Assembly (NCBI GenBank): GCA_020354025.1
Contig: CP070638.1
Coordinates: 579,523 to 643,522, forward strand
DNA: 64,000 bases
From: Fidelibacterota bacterium
GTDB taxonomy: Bacteria > Fidelibacterota > Marinisomatia > SCGC-AAA003-L08 > TS1B11
Direction of reading: 5' to 3'
Under the pieces are notes generated by a model. The model did not search any database, was not told where the DNA came from, and saw only the letters and a program-made list of their open reading frames with translations. The stretch's first letter is position 1; the number at the start of each line of letters is the position of its first letter. Below, piece by piece: positions 1-8,817 of this stretch. Position numbers and translations under genes: made by a program.

Positions 1-78
1 CAGGATTCCACACACATGGCTGGAACGCAGCCATCAGGGTGTGCGTCTGAAAATCGACGTCGATCCGGTATCCCTTCT

Positions 79-1107
79 ATGAGACGCTTTCACGGCAGAC
101 TGATCACAGGCATACTGCTCGCGGGCGGGATAGCAGCCGCCGCTGAGATCCAACAGCTAAGCCCGGCCAGGCAGGATTCGCTGGTCATCTCAGGGTCATA
201 CACCAGTCAATTAGGAGAGTTTACGCTCTACCTGCCGGCAGACTATCCGTCGGGGACTGAGGATTTCCTACAGGAAATGATCGCGGATTTAGCCCTAGTG
301 CTTATCAGCCGATTCGGTCCGGTGGATCCCGCTGCTTTTGAGCTAGTGATTGTGAATGCCAGGGAAGAGCTATCGGCCTGGACCGGGCGTGAACTACCAC
401 GCTGGATTCACGCCGTGGCCCTGGAGCATCCCCCCAGGATCGTTGTGCTGGGCCCCGCCACCGATATATCCGACCATACCAGCCACAATCTCGAACAGGC
501 CCTTCTTCACGAGCTTACCCACATATATCTCTACCGCCTTTATCCCAGCCGTAACGGTGGTCCCCTGCCCGGATGGTTCCACGAAGGGCTGGCGGTTTAC
601 TTCAGCAGCGGCCTTGACCGGGGGATGCACCGGGCCCTCATCCGGGGACGGCTCACCAACCGGTTCTATACCCTGGGACAGCTGGACCGAATTTATCACA
701 CTTCAACAGTGCTCAGCGAGCTGGCCTATGCCCAATCGATAGTTGCAGCCCAGAGCATGACAGCTTTCTACGGTGAGGATGTGTTTCATTCTCTCTTCGA
801 CGAGATTCGACGAGGGTACTCCTTCGCCCCCGCTTTCGCCCTGGCTGCCGGGGAAAACCTGGAACAGTTCCAGACCCGTTACAAAGCCGAGCTACACCGA
901 CGCTATAACTTTCTCCTGGTGCTGGCTGATCCCAGCGTACTATTCATTCTATTGCCAATCCTGGTGCTATTGGCCTATTTTATACGTATCTGGCGCAGCC
1001 GGATCATCACCGCACGGTGGGCCGCCGAAGGCTACGGCGGTGGAGACGATCCGGGGAGGGATATTACTCCCGCCGATGATAAAAGCCGGACGGTTGATGA
1101 GGAATAG
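79..1107 (+). CDS. Peptidase MA-like membrane-anchored metallohydrolase
   Basis: A 342-residue protein with an N-terminal signal sequence (MRRFHGRLITGILLAGG) and a gluzincin zinc site: HELTH at about residues 144-148, and the third ligand in HEGLAVYF at about residue 169. This is the layout of the peptidase MA family. One hydrophobic helix near residue 290, followed by Arg-rich residues, should anchor it with the catalytic part outside the cytoplasm. An in-frame ATG at 16 would add 21 polar residues before the signal peptide, so I prefer the ATG at 79, although neither has a clear ribosome-binding site. The next gene follows within 3 bases, so they are probably co-transcribed. The substrate is unknown. 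Confidence 0.8.
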   Translation: MRRFHGRLITGILLAGGIAAAAEIQQLSPARQDSLVISGSYTSQLGEFTLYLPADYPSGTEDFLQEMIADLALVLISRFGPVDPAAFELVIVNAREELSAWTGRELPRWIHAVALEHPPRIVVLGPATDISDHTSHNLEQALLHELTHIYLYRLYPSRNGGPLPGWFHEGLAVYFSSGLDRGMHRALIRGRLTNRFYTLGQLDRIYHTSTVLSELAYAQSIVAAQSMTAFYGEDVFHSLFDEIRRGYSFAPAFALAAGENLEQFQTRYKAELHRRYNFLLVLADPSVLFILLPILVLLAYFIRIWRSRIITARWAAEGYGGGDDPGRDITPADDKSRTVDEE

Positions 1108-1110
1108 TTG

Positions 1111-2088
1111 ATGAGCCGCACTCTCCTGGTATCGCTAATGGTTGGATTATGGTTACCGACCACCCCGGAAGCCCAGACCAGCTTCGACTGGCTGAACGAC
1201 GCCGTCCACCCTCGTGGCATGGCCCTGGCCAACGCCTCGGTAGCAGCGGTAAACCCGGCGGAGGCCCTAAACCTGAATCCTGCCGGGCTACGATGGCTGG
1301 TTTCGCCTTCGTCACCGGCGCGTACTTTTCAATTGAGCCTCTGTCGCTACCCAGCCGGGGTCAACCAGTTAATGACCCAGATCATACTGCCGACTAGTGC
1401 ACAGGTGTTGGGGATTGAAATCCGCCGTTTTAACTACGGCACCTTTCCCGGCTACGACGAAGAAGGCCTGAGGCAGGAGGACTACAGCGCTGCCGATGTG
1501 CTTGTCAGGGGTGGAATGATGCGACATATGGGTAAATACCTGGCCGCAGGTACCACAGCCGGGATTCTGTCCAGCCGCCTGGAGGAATCCACCGCCCTGG
1601 CGGTCTTGTGGTCGTTTGGTTTGCAGCTGGAGGCAGCGCCGCTGGGCGCCCGTCTGGGTGCCGTAGTCCTGAACCGAGGACGGTTCATAACACAGTACGG
1701 AAACACCCGCCCCGATAGCCTTCCTGCTACCTGGTTGGTGGGGCTGACAAAGTCGCTGGCTTATCTGCCCTTGATCCTCCATATCTCCGCGGGGGAGAAT
1801 ACTGCCACCGGGCAACTCCTCTGGCGATTGGGAGGTGAGTTTCGATTGCATAGGAAGCTGGCCCTGCGCCTGGGAGTGGATCAAGGAAAGCTGGACTATC
1901 ACCGGGGCAACACCTACGCCGATCTGTTGTCGGGTTTATCCCTAGGGTTCGGCACGCTCTCCGCAGAAACGACCAATCCATCGGCAACGGGCCTGAAACG
2001 GTTCACCGGCTTTTCCCTGGACGGGGCGGTCAAGTTCGCGGGTCCCCTGGGTTTCAGTGCCTCATTTGCGCTGGGGCTGAAGTTTTAG
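1111..2088 (+). CDS. PorV/PorQ-like outer-membrane beta-barrel protein
   Basis: About 325 residues with a signal peptide ending near PEAQT. It then has the segment HPRGMALANASVAAVNPAEAL..LNPAGL, typical of the PorV/PorQ (UPF0164-like) barrels of FCB bacteria, in which a conserved N-P-A-G motif follows the first strands. The remainder is alternating hydrophobic/polar beta-strand sequence ending in LGLKF, a usual C-terminal barrel strand. In-frame TTG (1108) and ATG (1111) are adjacent; ATG is chosen. It lies directly behind the peptidase-MA gene, suggesting a shared envelope role. PorV-type proteins shuttle type IX secretion cargo and PorQ-type bind its surface partner; which applies here cannot be told. 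Confidence 0.7.
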   Translation: MSRTLLVSLMVGLWLPTTPEAQTSFDWLNDAVHPRGMALANASVAAVNPAEALNLNPAGLRWLVSPSSPARTFQLSLCRYPAGVNQLMTQIILPTSAQVLGIEIRRFNYGTFPGYDEEGLRQEDYSAADVLVRGGMMRHMGKYLAAGTTAGILSSRLEESTALAVLWSFGLQLEAAPLGARLGAVVLNRGRFITQYGNTRPDSLPATWLVGLTKSLAYLPLILHISAGENTATGQLLWRLGGEFRLHRKLALRLGVDQGKLDYHRGNTYADLLSGLSLGFGTLSAETTNPSATGLKRFTGFSLDGAVKFAGPLGFSASFALGLKF

Positions 2089-2259
2089 GATCGCGGGCAA
2101 CATTTCTTTCTTACGAAGGCACTTTTCAGGACCGGAAAGGGAACTGGCAGCGCGGCTGGCGGCGGGATTTGTCAGCCAGCCGGGTAATTCGCCCAAGTAC
2201 AAGCATTTTCCTATATTTTATTGGCTACATCGGGAGGGCTACCCCGGATAACAGTATCC

Positions 2260-2289
2260 TTGACTATTATCTCAGAAAGAGCTTATATT
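2260..2289 (+). promoter_or_regulatory. Sigma-70-like promoter for the 73-residue protein genes
   Basis: TTGACT (2260-2265), an 18-base gap, then TATATT (2284-2289). This is a close match to the -35/-10 consensus, about 200 bases upstream of the first small gene. It implies a transcript start near 2296 and a long untranslated leader. Identified by eye. Confidence 0.45.
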
Positions 2290-2295
2290 TCCGCA

Positions 2296-2494
2296 GGGAA
2301 CATTTGAAAGGGCAGCATGAATTGCATGATTGCCCTCTCAAGAATAGATATCCTTTTACCGAGCATACTTCCACAGATGGTGATCATAAATTTAGGAATC
2401 GCCTGTAAAATCCGGGCGGTTCCTGTCTGCTATTCTACCGTCCCAAGGGTAGAAGATCGTAGTTGTCAACCTACACAAAAAGGGGGTGTATCGC
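2296..2494 (+). other. Structured 5' leader, no gene seen
   Basis: The rest of the 400-base gap between the PorV-like gene and the small-protein genes. It holds two hairpins: GGGCA..TGCCC at about 2309-2335 with inner CATG/CATG pairing, and a 7-base stem TTCTACC/GGTAGAA at 2434-2455. Short open frames here have no family resemblance or ribosome-binding site. The leader may control expression or stability of the downstream messages. The part before 2260 shows nothing I recognise. Confidence 0.35.
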
Positions 2495-2716
2495 ATGGCG
2501 TCGATTAACGACCTGTTTGATACCGTAGTTGGCTGGCTGAAGGCCCTGGTCGAGCTCGGCTTCGCCCTGGCTCTGGTCTTCCTCGTAGTCGATGTACTGT
2601 TTGGACCGCTTACTGGAATTGTTGACAATGTAGCTGCGCTGATCAACACGTTCGTTGATAACGGTGTGGTTGGTCTGATTGCCCTGTTGTTCTTCCTGGC
2701 AATCTATAAGAGCTAG
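2495..2716 (+). CDS. Small two-helix membrane protein, copy 1
   Basis: A 73-residue protein of unknown function. The N-terminal third is amphipathic (SINDLFDTVVGWLKALVEL), followed by a hydrophobic helix (residues ~25-42), a short loop (GIVDNVAALINTFVDNG) and a second hydrophobic helix ending in a Lys-containing tail (AIYKS). The ATG at 2495 has a strong AGGGGG site 8-9 bases upstream, so it is preferred over the GTG at 2486. The gene at 2868 encodes a protein of exactly the same length and pattern, so this is a tandem duplication. I do not recognise the family; size and topology would fit a holin-like, membrane-bending or small-subunit protein, but nothing decides. Confidence 0.75.
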   Translation: MASINDLFDTVVGWLKALVELGFALALVFLVVDVLFGPLTGIVDNVAALINTFVDNGVVGLIALLFFLAIYKS

Positions 2717-2731
2717 CGATATAGCATCAAA

Positions 2732-2760
2732 TATTCGCCCCTTATAAAAGGGGCGGAATA
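2732..2760 (+). terminator. Hairpin between the tandem small genes
   Basis: Arms ATTC-GCCCCTT and AAGGGGCGGAAT around a short AT loop form a strong stem 16 bases after the first small gene. No long T-run follows (AATCTTCTC), so it is more likely a partial terminator or an mRNA-stabilising hairpin that sets the ratio of the two products. Confidence 0.5.
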
Positions 2761-2867
2761 AATCTTCTCACCGCTGCCTGGTTCTCTATGGTGGGGATAG
2801 CGGGAGCGGTTTCGGCTGAAACGGCTTCCGATGGTGGTGGACCCTTGACAACAATGGAGGAGTGGTT

Positions 2868-3089
2868 ATGGCTGGAATAAAGGATATTATCGACAGTGTC
2901 AGTGGATGGCTAAGGGCCCTGATTGACTTTGGTTTGGCAGTCATTCTGGTCTTCGTAATAATCGATATCCTATTTCCTGGAACGACGGGGATAATCGGTA
3001 ATATCGAGACCATAGTTGGCTCTTTTGCCGATAAGGGCGTTGTGGGCTTGATTGCCCTGCTGCTCTTTTTGTTGGTTTATAAGAAGTAA
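2868..3089 (+). CDS. Small two-helix membrane protein, copy 2
   Basis: A 73-residue paralogue of the gene at 2495. Shared features are a W-L-[KR]-A-L segment in the N-terminal amphipathic helix, a V-x-x-D-[IV]-L-F after the first hydrophobic helix, and the near-identical end [DK]-x-GVVGLIALL..YK. ATG 2868 is preceded by GGAGG at 2857-2861. An in-frame GTG at 2862 lies too close to that site. The matching length of both copies supports this start for both. A bidirectional terminator follows at 3177. Function unknown; the pair looks like a dedicated small transcription unit that is probably well expressed, given its promoter and ribosome-binding sites. Confidence 0.75.
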   Translation: MAGIKDIIDSVSGWLRALIDFGLAVILVFVIIDILFPGTTGIIGNIETIVGSFADKGVVGLIALLLFLLVYKK

Positions 3090-3176
3090 GGTTCCTATCC
3101 ATCCCGGCGATTTCCCCGATACCGGGGATACAGGACCACCGTTGGTGGCCCCTGTAGGGTGTTGATCGCCATTTAT

Positions 3177-3203
3177 AAAAAGGCCCCCTCAGGAGCCTTT
3201 TTT
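3177..3203. terminator. Bidirectional intrinsic terminator
   Basis: AAAAAGGC and GCCTTTTTT arms with an inner CC/GG pair around CTCA. The T-run on one strand and A-run on the other let it serve both the small-gene unit (+) and the convergent M1 peptidase gene (-), whose stop is at 3295. Confidence 0.85.
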
Positions 3204-3294
3204 CTTTCGCAGCAAATAGATATTTTTCGATTTCAACCGTGAAGCCTTTTCATGTGTCGCGCAGAAGGAATTTATCAAGTCTCGTCCTTCAAGG

Positions 3295-6200
3295 TCATAG
3301 ATTCAACCGAGGGAGAGAGATGCTAACACGCCAGCTTTTATAGGGCTGCTGACCGTCCTCAGCTGCCCAACTGTGCCACAAGGGTATAATAAACTTTATC
3401 AGTCCCAGTCTCAGGATGATACCGGCGTCCATGTATGTTTGCCAGGATGCATTCCCACCATTGTTGGTGCCGGCAACGTCGGCGAACAGAGCTATTGGGA
3501 ATCCGCTGGTAACGTCCAGATTCATTGACCAGGCAGTCATTCCCGGGCTTTCAGTGGTCAATGCCCGGATACCTGGTCCCTCATCGGGAATATAGAACTG
3601 TCGATAGACAGCAAGCGCACCGGTCCCGGTGCGGTTGAGAGCGACCAGGTTATTAAAATCGGTATTCAGCCCGCCGCTGAGCCAGAAACGGTACTGATCA
3701 GGGACCAGGTGCTTGTCGGTGAGGGTGTGCCCCAGCCAGGCGCGCAGTCGGATCAGGCCTTTCCAAGCATGGCGATATGATACCCTAGCGCTGCTCTGGA
3801 GGATGACCGCTTCCCGGACGGGATCTGAACCATCAGCCTGTCCGGTTACGGTGCGTAGATGGGCGTCGAGGTCCCAGTCCAGCAAGGCATGGGCGTGGTT
3901 CCAATACTTGGCATTTAGAGCGGCACTAGTGAAAGTGCCGGTGTCCCAGAGGGTTTCATCAAGGGCATCCTCAGTCAGATTCTGCTCATCGAGCACAATG
4001 CTCACTGATAGAGCCGGGGAACTTACGGCCCGCTCCCGAAAAATGGCTTCAGCCCCGAAGCGCATCAGGCTGTAGTCCGGGTAACCGGAGTATTTCATTT
4101 TTACGGAGAGCTGGTCCGTTCCCCAGAGGCGATAGCGCGTGAGGGCCAGCCCCGCGCTCCCTGCCAGACGTTTTCGCTTAAGGCTGTAATACAGGCCGCC
4201 GGTGAAGGCGTTCTTCGAGGGAGGCAGTGCACCGCCATAGAAAGCGGCACCCGGCAGTAAGCCGCTGTAAGCGGTACCATAAAGCATGGGCAGGAAGAAA
4301 AGCTGTGACCGACCCATTTCCGGCGCGCTGAGGAGGAACCGCAGAGCCGGTTTTTGCAGATTGATATCTCCCAGGCGCAATAAGGGTAAGTGATCGTTGG
4401 AGCGATCGGCGTCCGGCGCGTAGCGGCCCGGATCCGTTGTGGCAGAGTAGACACCGCCGCCACTGAAGGTGATGGTTCTTGATCCGGTGAATCCTGGTAT
4501 CCACTTTAAGGCTAGAACCGCTCCCTGCTCGTCAAGCGTAGCGACTTCCACGGGTGCTTCAATCTCGCCGTAATTGGTTACCGTCAGCTTAACCTCGGAG
4601 CCCAGCCGGGTCATTCCACTCACACCGTAGTCCAACTGTTTTGTAGTACCGATAAGGTCATCGAAGAACCAGGAGAGGTCCTCGCCGGTGACGGTCTCAT
4701 AGGCCATTCTCAGATCCCCAGGTCCCGGGTGAGCGAATGACCAGGTCTCTGCAAAGGCATCCCAGAGAGTCCGGTTACGCTCCTCGCCCAAGTAGTGTCC
4801 CACAAAATCGAAAACAACAGGAGCTTTTTGATGGACTGTAAAGGCATAGCTAAACAGGCTACCAGTGGTGAAATCACTATTTATCGGTACATTATCACGA
4901 GTTCCGATGACGAGGTTGGCAAAAAAGTAGTTCACAGAACGCCTGGTGAAAGGTTTCCTCAATAGCCGGTTCAATCCATCAGGGAGACCGTAGAAGAAAC
5001 GGGCGCCGTTTTCAGGGCCGTACATGGTGTGCCAGTAAGGGATTTCCGAGTAGCCGGTAAGACCTTCGTCCAGCCAGGTGTGCTCCCGCTCATTGAATCC
5101 GAATATGCCATAGTGCCAGTTGTGCCCCACCTCGTGCATGATAGTTATTTCCAGCAGTTCTTTATTACCGGCGATGCCAATGATCGTGATATTTGGATAT
5201 TCCATGGCCTGGTTAGTAATCTCACGGGATGAAGCGGCAGAGACGTGGTTATAGGGGTATGTGCCATATTGCCGGCCCATCCATTGCGCGGCGTCATGGA
5301 TATACTCGATGGACTCTTCCCAGAGATCAGCAAGCTCAGGCAGGTAAAGGGACCACAGGGTGATAGCCCGGGAGGAATCCTCCACCCATAGAATCCCTTT
5401 CTGCACCAGGTAGCGTTTATCGGCGAACCAGGCGAAATCGTGGACCCGTTCCTGGTGGAAGTGTAGGGTCTTGGTGGGGCCTTCCCCCGGCTCGGCGAAT
5501 TCCCGTTTCTTTAGCTGCTTCAGCCAATTCCGGCGGGCTTTTCTATCGGGCAGGTCATTGTCGGTCTTCAGGGCGTAATACTCGGCGGTAACAGCCACTA
5601 AGCTGTCCAGGAAAACATACTCAGGGTCGCCCTCCGGCAGGTCCCCGGTAGCCATGACCACGTACTCTTCGGGGAGGGTAATACGCACGTCGAAGGAACC
5701 GAATTCACTGTAGAACTCGCCCAGATCCAGGTACGGCATAGCATGCCAGCCATGGCGGTCATACACCGCCGGCTTAGGGTACCACTGGGTGATCTCATAG
5801 TGGTTGCCGGTGTGCCCCATACGGCTGAAAATCCTGGGGATCTTAACGAAAAACGGCGTTTCAATGGTCACCACGCCTCCTGGTGGCAGAGGGTGAGGTA
5901 AATGAACTCTAGCTACATCAATCCACTCGGGGTGGTATTCCCACTTTAAGGTAGTCTCGCCGGATCGGAAGTCGAGGCTGTCGATGTAGCCGCGTTCTTC
6001 ATCACGGGTGTAGTAAAACTGTCTACTACCCTGCCGAAATCGTTGTTGAGCGAAAGCCGTTTGGTTGTTTCTATAACCGTTGGGCCACAGGTGGAACCAG
6101 ATAAAGTGCAGGGTATCGGGCGAGTTGTTGGTATAATCCAGGGAGAGGAAGGCTGACAGGGTGTGGTCCCTATCATCGAGCGTTACATCGATACGATAGG

Positions 6201-6312
6201 CCACGTCCTGCTGGAAGTAATCGTCGGGGCGGGTCAAGGTCTGAGCGTTTATCACACCTGCGAAACACAATCCTGCCAGAAGCAGGCGTCGCAATAAGGG
6301 AATATTCTGCAT
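3295..6312 (-). CDS. M1-family metallopeptidase with C-terminal outer-membrane barrel domain
   Basis: About 1005 residues. A signal peptide (MQNIPLLRRLLLAGLCFAGV) is followed by an M1-type beta-saddle and a catalytic domain: AMEYP as the substrate-binding loop, HEVGH, and the third zinc ligand in WLDEGL about 18 residues on. After roughly residue 640 the sequence changes to about 360 residues of alternating beta-strands with aromatic girdles, ending in SLPRLNL, which I read as an outer-membrane beta-barrel. The start is set by AGGAGG five bases before the ATG at 6312; an ATG six codons upstream would put this site inside the gene. It probably displays an aminopeptidase-like domain at the outer membrane. 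The barrel is inferred from pattern, not family match. Confidence 0.75.
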   Translation of the reverse strand: MQNIPLLRRLLLAGLCFAGVINAQTLTRPDDYFQQDVAYRIDVTLDDRDHTLSAFLSLDYTNNSPDTLHFIWFHLWPNGYRNNQTAFAQQRFRQGSRQFYYTRDEERGYIDSLDFRSGETTLKWEYHPEWIDVARVHLPHPLPPGGVVTIETPFFVKIPRIFSRMGHTGNHYEITQWYPKPAVYDRHGWHAMPYLDLGEFYSEFGSFDVRITLPEEYVVMATGDLPEGDPEYVFLDSLVAVTAEYYALKTDNDLPDRKARRNWLKQLKKREFAEPGEGPTKTLHFHQERVHDFAWFADKRYLVQKGILWVEDSSRAITLWSLYLPELADLWEESIEYIHDAAQWMGRQYGTYPYNHVSAASSREITNQAMEYPNITIIGIAGNKELLEITIMHEVGHNWHYGIFGFNEREHTWLDEGLTGYSEIPYWHTMYGPENGARFFYGLPDGLNRLLRKPFTRRSVNYFFANLVIGTRDNVPINSDFTTGSLFSYAFTVHQKAPVVFDFVGHYLGEERNRTLWDAFAETWSFAHPGPGDLRMAYETVTGEDLSWFFDDLIGTTKQLDYGVSGMTRLGSEVKLTVTNYGEIEAPVEVATLDEQGAVLALKWIPGFTGSRTITFSGGGVYSATTDPGRYAPDADRSNDHLPLLRLGDINLQKPALRFLLSAPEMGRSQLFFLPMLYGTAYSGLLPGAAFYGGALPPSKNAFTGGLYYSLKRKRLAGSAGLALTRYRLWGTDQLSVKMKYSGYPDYSLMRFGAEAIFRERAVSSPALSVSIVLDEQNLTEDALDETLWDTGTFTSAALNAKYWNHAHALLDWDLDAHLRTVTGQADGSDPVREAVILQSSARVSYRHAWKGLIRLRAWLGHTLTDKHLVPDQYRFWLSGGLNTDFNNLVALNRTGTGALAVYRQFYIPDEGPGIRALTTESPGMTAWSMNLDVTSGFPIALFADVAGTNNGGNASWQTYMDAGIILRLGLIKFIIPLWHSWAAEDGQQPYKSWRVSISLPRLNL

Positions 6313-6463
6313 GTGGACCTCCTGAGGCATAAATTTAGCCGACGTGCCAGGACAAGAGTTAGACCAGTCTATGCGACTATTTGTTGCACGAACAACTGGA
6401 AATTACCGGGCTGACGCTCTGATGGACGATTGAAACCCTCAACACCGAACTTTAAGGTCAATC

Positions 6464-7405
6464 ATGCGTGAACTGTATCCTCCCACCGAACCCTATCGTG
6501 AAGAATATCTGAAGGTATCCGATATTCATACAATCCACTACGAGGAGTGCGGCACTCCCGATGGGCTACCGGCGCTGTTCGTCCATGGTGGGCCCGGCGG
6601 CGGGATCGAAACCATCTACCGCCGGTATTTCGATCCGGAAAAGTACAGACTAATCCTAGTGGACCAGCGGGGCTCAGGTAAAAGCACACCCCACGCCGAG
6701 CTGCGGGAGAACACCACCCAGGACCTTATTGCCGATATGGAGCGGGTGCGCGAGCACACAAATGTGGACCGTTGGCTAGTCTTCGGGGGTTCGTGGGGTA
6801 GCACTCTGGGGCTGGCCTACGCCCAAGCCCACCCCGAGCGGGTTACAGGGCTGATTCTGCGGGGCATCTTCCTGTGCCGGGACGAGGAGATCCACTGGTT
6901 CTACCAGGACGGTGCCAGCCGCATCTTCCCCGACTACTGGGAGCGGTTCCTGACTCCCATCCCGCCGGGGGAGCGCGGCGATCTGCTACACGCATACTAC
7001 CAGCGTCTTACCAGCGACGATCCGGCAGTACGACTGGAAGCGGCCCGGGCCTGGAGCATCTGGGAAGGCTCCACCAGCAAGCTATTTTTTGACGAGAGCC
7101 TGGCTGAACGGTTCGGACGGGACGAATTCAGTCTGGCCTTCGCGCGCATCGAGTGCCACTACTTCGTCAATCACGCCTTTCTGGAGGAGAACCAACTGCT
7201 ACGGGACATCGACCGAATCCGCCACATCCCGGGGGTCATAGTCCAGGGGCGCTATGACGTGGTCTGCCCGATGACCAGTGCCTGGGACCTGCACCGGGCC
7301 TGGCCCGAGGCAGAGCTGCACGTCATCCCCGACGCGGGCCACTCCACAACCGAGCCGGGCATCATCGACAAGCTCGTTGAGGCCACGGACCGGTTTGCAG
7401 AGTGA
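6464..7405 (+). CDS. pip: Proline iminopeptidase
   Basis: A 313-residue cytosolic alpha/beta hydrolase of peptidase family S33 that removes N-terminal proline from peptides. Visible family features are HGGPGGG (oxyanion loop, ~41-47), VDQRGSGKS (~66-74), the nucleophile elbow GGSWGS with Ser110, an Asp in GRYDVVCP (~265) and the His in DAGHS (~293). Length and start (MRELYPPTEPY) are as usual for the family. It stands alone, divergent from the M1 peptidase gene and convergent with acpH. Together with the neighbouring peptidases it fits peptide use as a nutrient. Confidence 0.93.
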   Translation: MRELYPPTEPYREEYLKVSDIHTIHYEECGTPDGLPALFVHGGPGGGIETIYRRYFDPEKYRLILVDQRGSGKSTPHAELRENTTQDLIADMERVREHTNVDRWLVFGGSWGSTLGLAYAQAHPERVTGLILRGIFLCRDEEIHWFYQDGASRIFPDYWERFLTPIPPGERGDLLHAYYQRLTSDDPAVRLEAARAWSIWEGSTSKLFFDESLAERFGRDEFSLAFARIECHYFVNHAFLEENQLLRDIDRIRHIPGVIVQGRYDVVCPMTSAWDLHRAWPEAELHVIPDAGHSTTEPGIIDKLVEATDRFAE

Positions 7406-7420
7406 TAATTACTACGGCCG

Positions 7421-8053
7421 CTAATCGGGCGCAGCGTCTTTAAGAGAATCGGCGTAGTCCACCAGCCGGGGGAAGAAGGCGACGAAGTCCTCCTCAAGAT
7501 CTAGGTAATTCGCCTGTAATTCATCCAAGCCCCTGTTCAGCTTATTCTCATGACTCAGCCGTCGGGACAAGCCGGTCAGGGCGCGGCCGATATTGGCAGT
7601 ATCGCGGTAGGCTAGGAGCCAGTCATCGGTGGCCATAGGGGGAAGGATGCTTTGCAGTCGCCGCGGCAGGATGCCCCAGTGTACCTCCAGGGCCTGATAG
7701 ACGCGGCTGGTAAACGCGGGCAGAGGCTCAACAGTGTATTGATCCCAGTCCCTAGCCAGGAAATGATCGTAGAACAGGTCCACCAGAATGCCTTTAGTGT
7801 GACGGTAGCTGCTGTGGATGCGGCGTTTGCTCCGGCGGTAGACTGGGTGGGTGTTGCTGTAGGCGTCAATCCGCCGATGGAGGAGGATGGCCTGCTGGAT
7901 GCCGGTGCTGTATTGGTAATAGCCATCCCCCTTGACGAAGTCCCCCATGAGGCTGCCCACGAGGGACTCTTCGCAGTCGTCGGTCAGGGTTACCCGGCGC
8001 CGGCTCAAATCAGCGGGCAGGGCAGCCAGGTATAGGTGGGCCAGGTAGTTCAC
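7421..8053 (-). CDS. acpH: Acyl carrier protein phosphodiesterase-like (DUF479/AcpH)
   Basis: About 210 residues starting at a GTG (NYLAHLYLA). This N-terminus, together with GSLMGDFVKG, HRRIDAYSN and VDLFYDHFLARDW, is diagnostic of the AcpH family, which hydrolyses 4'-phosphopantetheine from ACP. The metal-binding Asp/His residues in GDF, HRRID and YDHF are present. The reading frame is open for 27 more codons upstream, but the family begins at this GTG and the longer version would run into the promoter zone of the divergent yjbQ gene. No good ribosome-binding site is seen. Confidence 0.85.
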   Translation of the reverse strand: MNYLAHLYLAALPADLSRRRVTLTDDCEESLVGSLMGDFVKGDGYYQYSTGIQQAILLHRRIDAYSNTHPVYRRSKRRIHSSYRHTKGILVDLFYDHFLARDWDQYTVEPLPAFTSRVYQALEVHWGILPRRLQSILPPMATDDWLLAYRDTANIGRALTGLSRRLSHENKLNRGLDELQANYLDLEEDFVAFFPRLVDYADSLKDAAPD

Positions 8054-8116
8054 GGTATTATTGCCGGGAGTCCGGTTTAAATTTGGCCCATAACTTAAGT
8101 CACAAAGGGAGGCACT

Positions 8117-8536
8117 ATGAAATCCTACCGTCAAGAACTCTGGTTTAACGTACCTGCCCGCATGGACTTCGTTAACGTCACACCGCAGGTTCAGGAGGCG
8201 GTGCAGGCGTCCGGTGTGCAGGAGGGCCTATGCCTGGTGAACGCCATGCACATCACCGCGTCGGTGTTCATCAACGACGATGAGCCGGGGCTACACCGGG
8301 ACTACAAGCGCTGGCTGGAAGAGCTGGCCCCCAACGAACCGCACTCCCGCTACGAGCACAACCGCACCGGTGAGGACAATGGCGATGCCCATCACAAGCG
8401 CCAGGTAATGGGCCGGGAGGTTACGGTAGCCGTGACTGAGGGGCGCCTGGACTTTGGTCCCTGGGAGCAGATATTCTACGGTGAGTTCGACGGGCGGCGC
8501 CGGAAGCGGGCGTTGGTAAAGATTATCGGGGAGTAG
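8117..8536 (+). CDS. YjbQ family protein (UPF0047)
   Basis: 139 residues, the full length of the YjbQ/UPF0047 family. Signatures are VTPQVQEAV near the N-terminus, [23 protein letters not shown] in two adjacent pieces, the [16 protein letters not shown] metal/active-site block, and the C-terminal [13 protein letters not shown]. Members are homotrimers reported to have weak thiamine-phosphate-synthase-like activity; the true role is unresolved. GGGAGG lies 6 bases before the ATG. It is divergent from acpH with only 63 bases between. Confidence 0.92.
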   Translation: MKSYRQELWFNVPARMDFVNVTPQVQEAVQASGVQEGLCLVNAMHITASVFINDDEPGLHRDYKRWLEELAPNEPHSRYEHNRTGEDNGDAHHKRQVMGREVTVAVTEGRLDFGPWEQIFYGEFDGRRRKRALVKIIGE

Positions 8537-8548
8537 GGGTTAGCGAGG

Positions 8549-8770
8549 CTAGCTGTCCTGTTGGGGATATTCCAGCAGTTCCAGGGCATCCCCGGCCTGG
8601 TCCTGCGCTACCATCAGCCGCACGGTGGCACCCCACAGCAGGCCCGGCAGGATGCCTCCCAGGTCGCCGGCGAGTATCACGGCAGGAATACCGGAGGATT
8701 CCAGGAACTCCCGGTCCATCTCGGCCTCGTGCCGGTTGAGATAAGTTTTAATACAAGTGGCTTCGTTCAC
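8549..8770 (-). CDS. DUF2007 domain protein
   Basis: 73 residues matching the small DUF2007 (putative signal-transducing) fold. It has TYLNRHEAEMDREFLESSGIPA (helix swap element), then a GG..PGLLWGATVRLMV loop and strand, and a final amphipathic helix ALELLEY. The next gene upstream encodes a second, longer copy. Proteins of this family are often single-domain and of unknown ligand. Convergent with yjbQ, 12 bases apart. Confidence 0.8.
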   Translation of the reverse strand: MNEATCIKTYLNRHEAEMDREFLESSGIPAVILAGDLGGILPGLLWGATVRLMVAQDQAGDALELLEYPQQDS

Positions 8771-8817
8771 GGCTTATCACTCTGCTTTCGATCCCGGGAC
8801 CAGCTTAAAAGGGGGTA

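Noticed and set aside
2169-2408. 79-codon frame in the gap before the small membrane proteins
   Set aside because: Overlaps the promoter at 2260-2289 and a hairpin; no family or ribosome-binding site.
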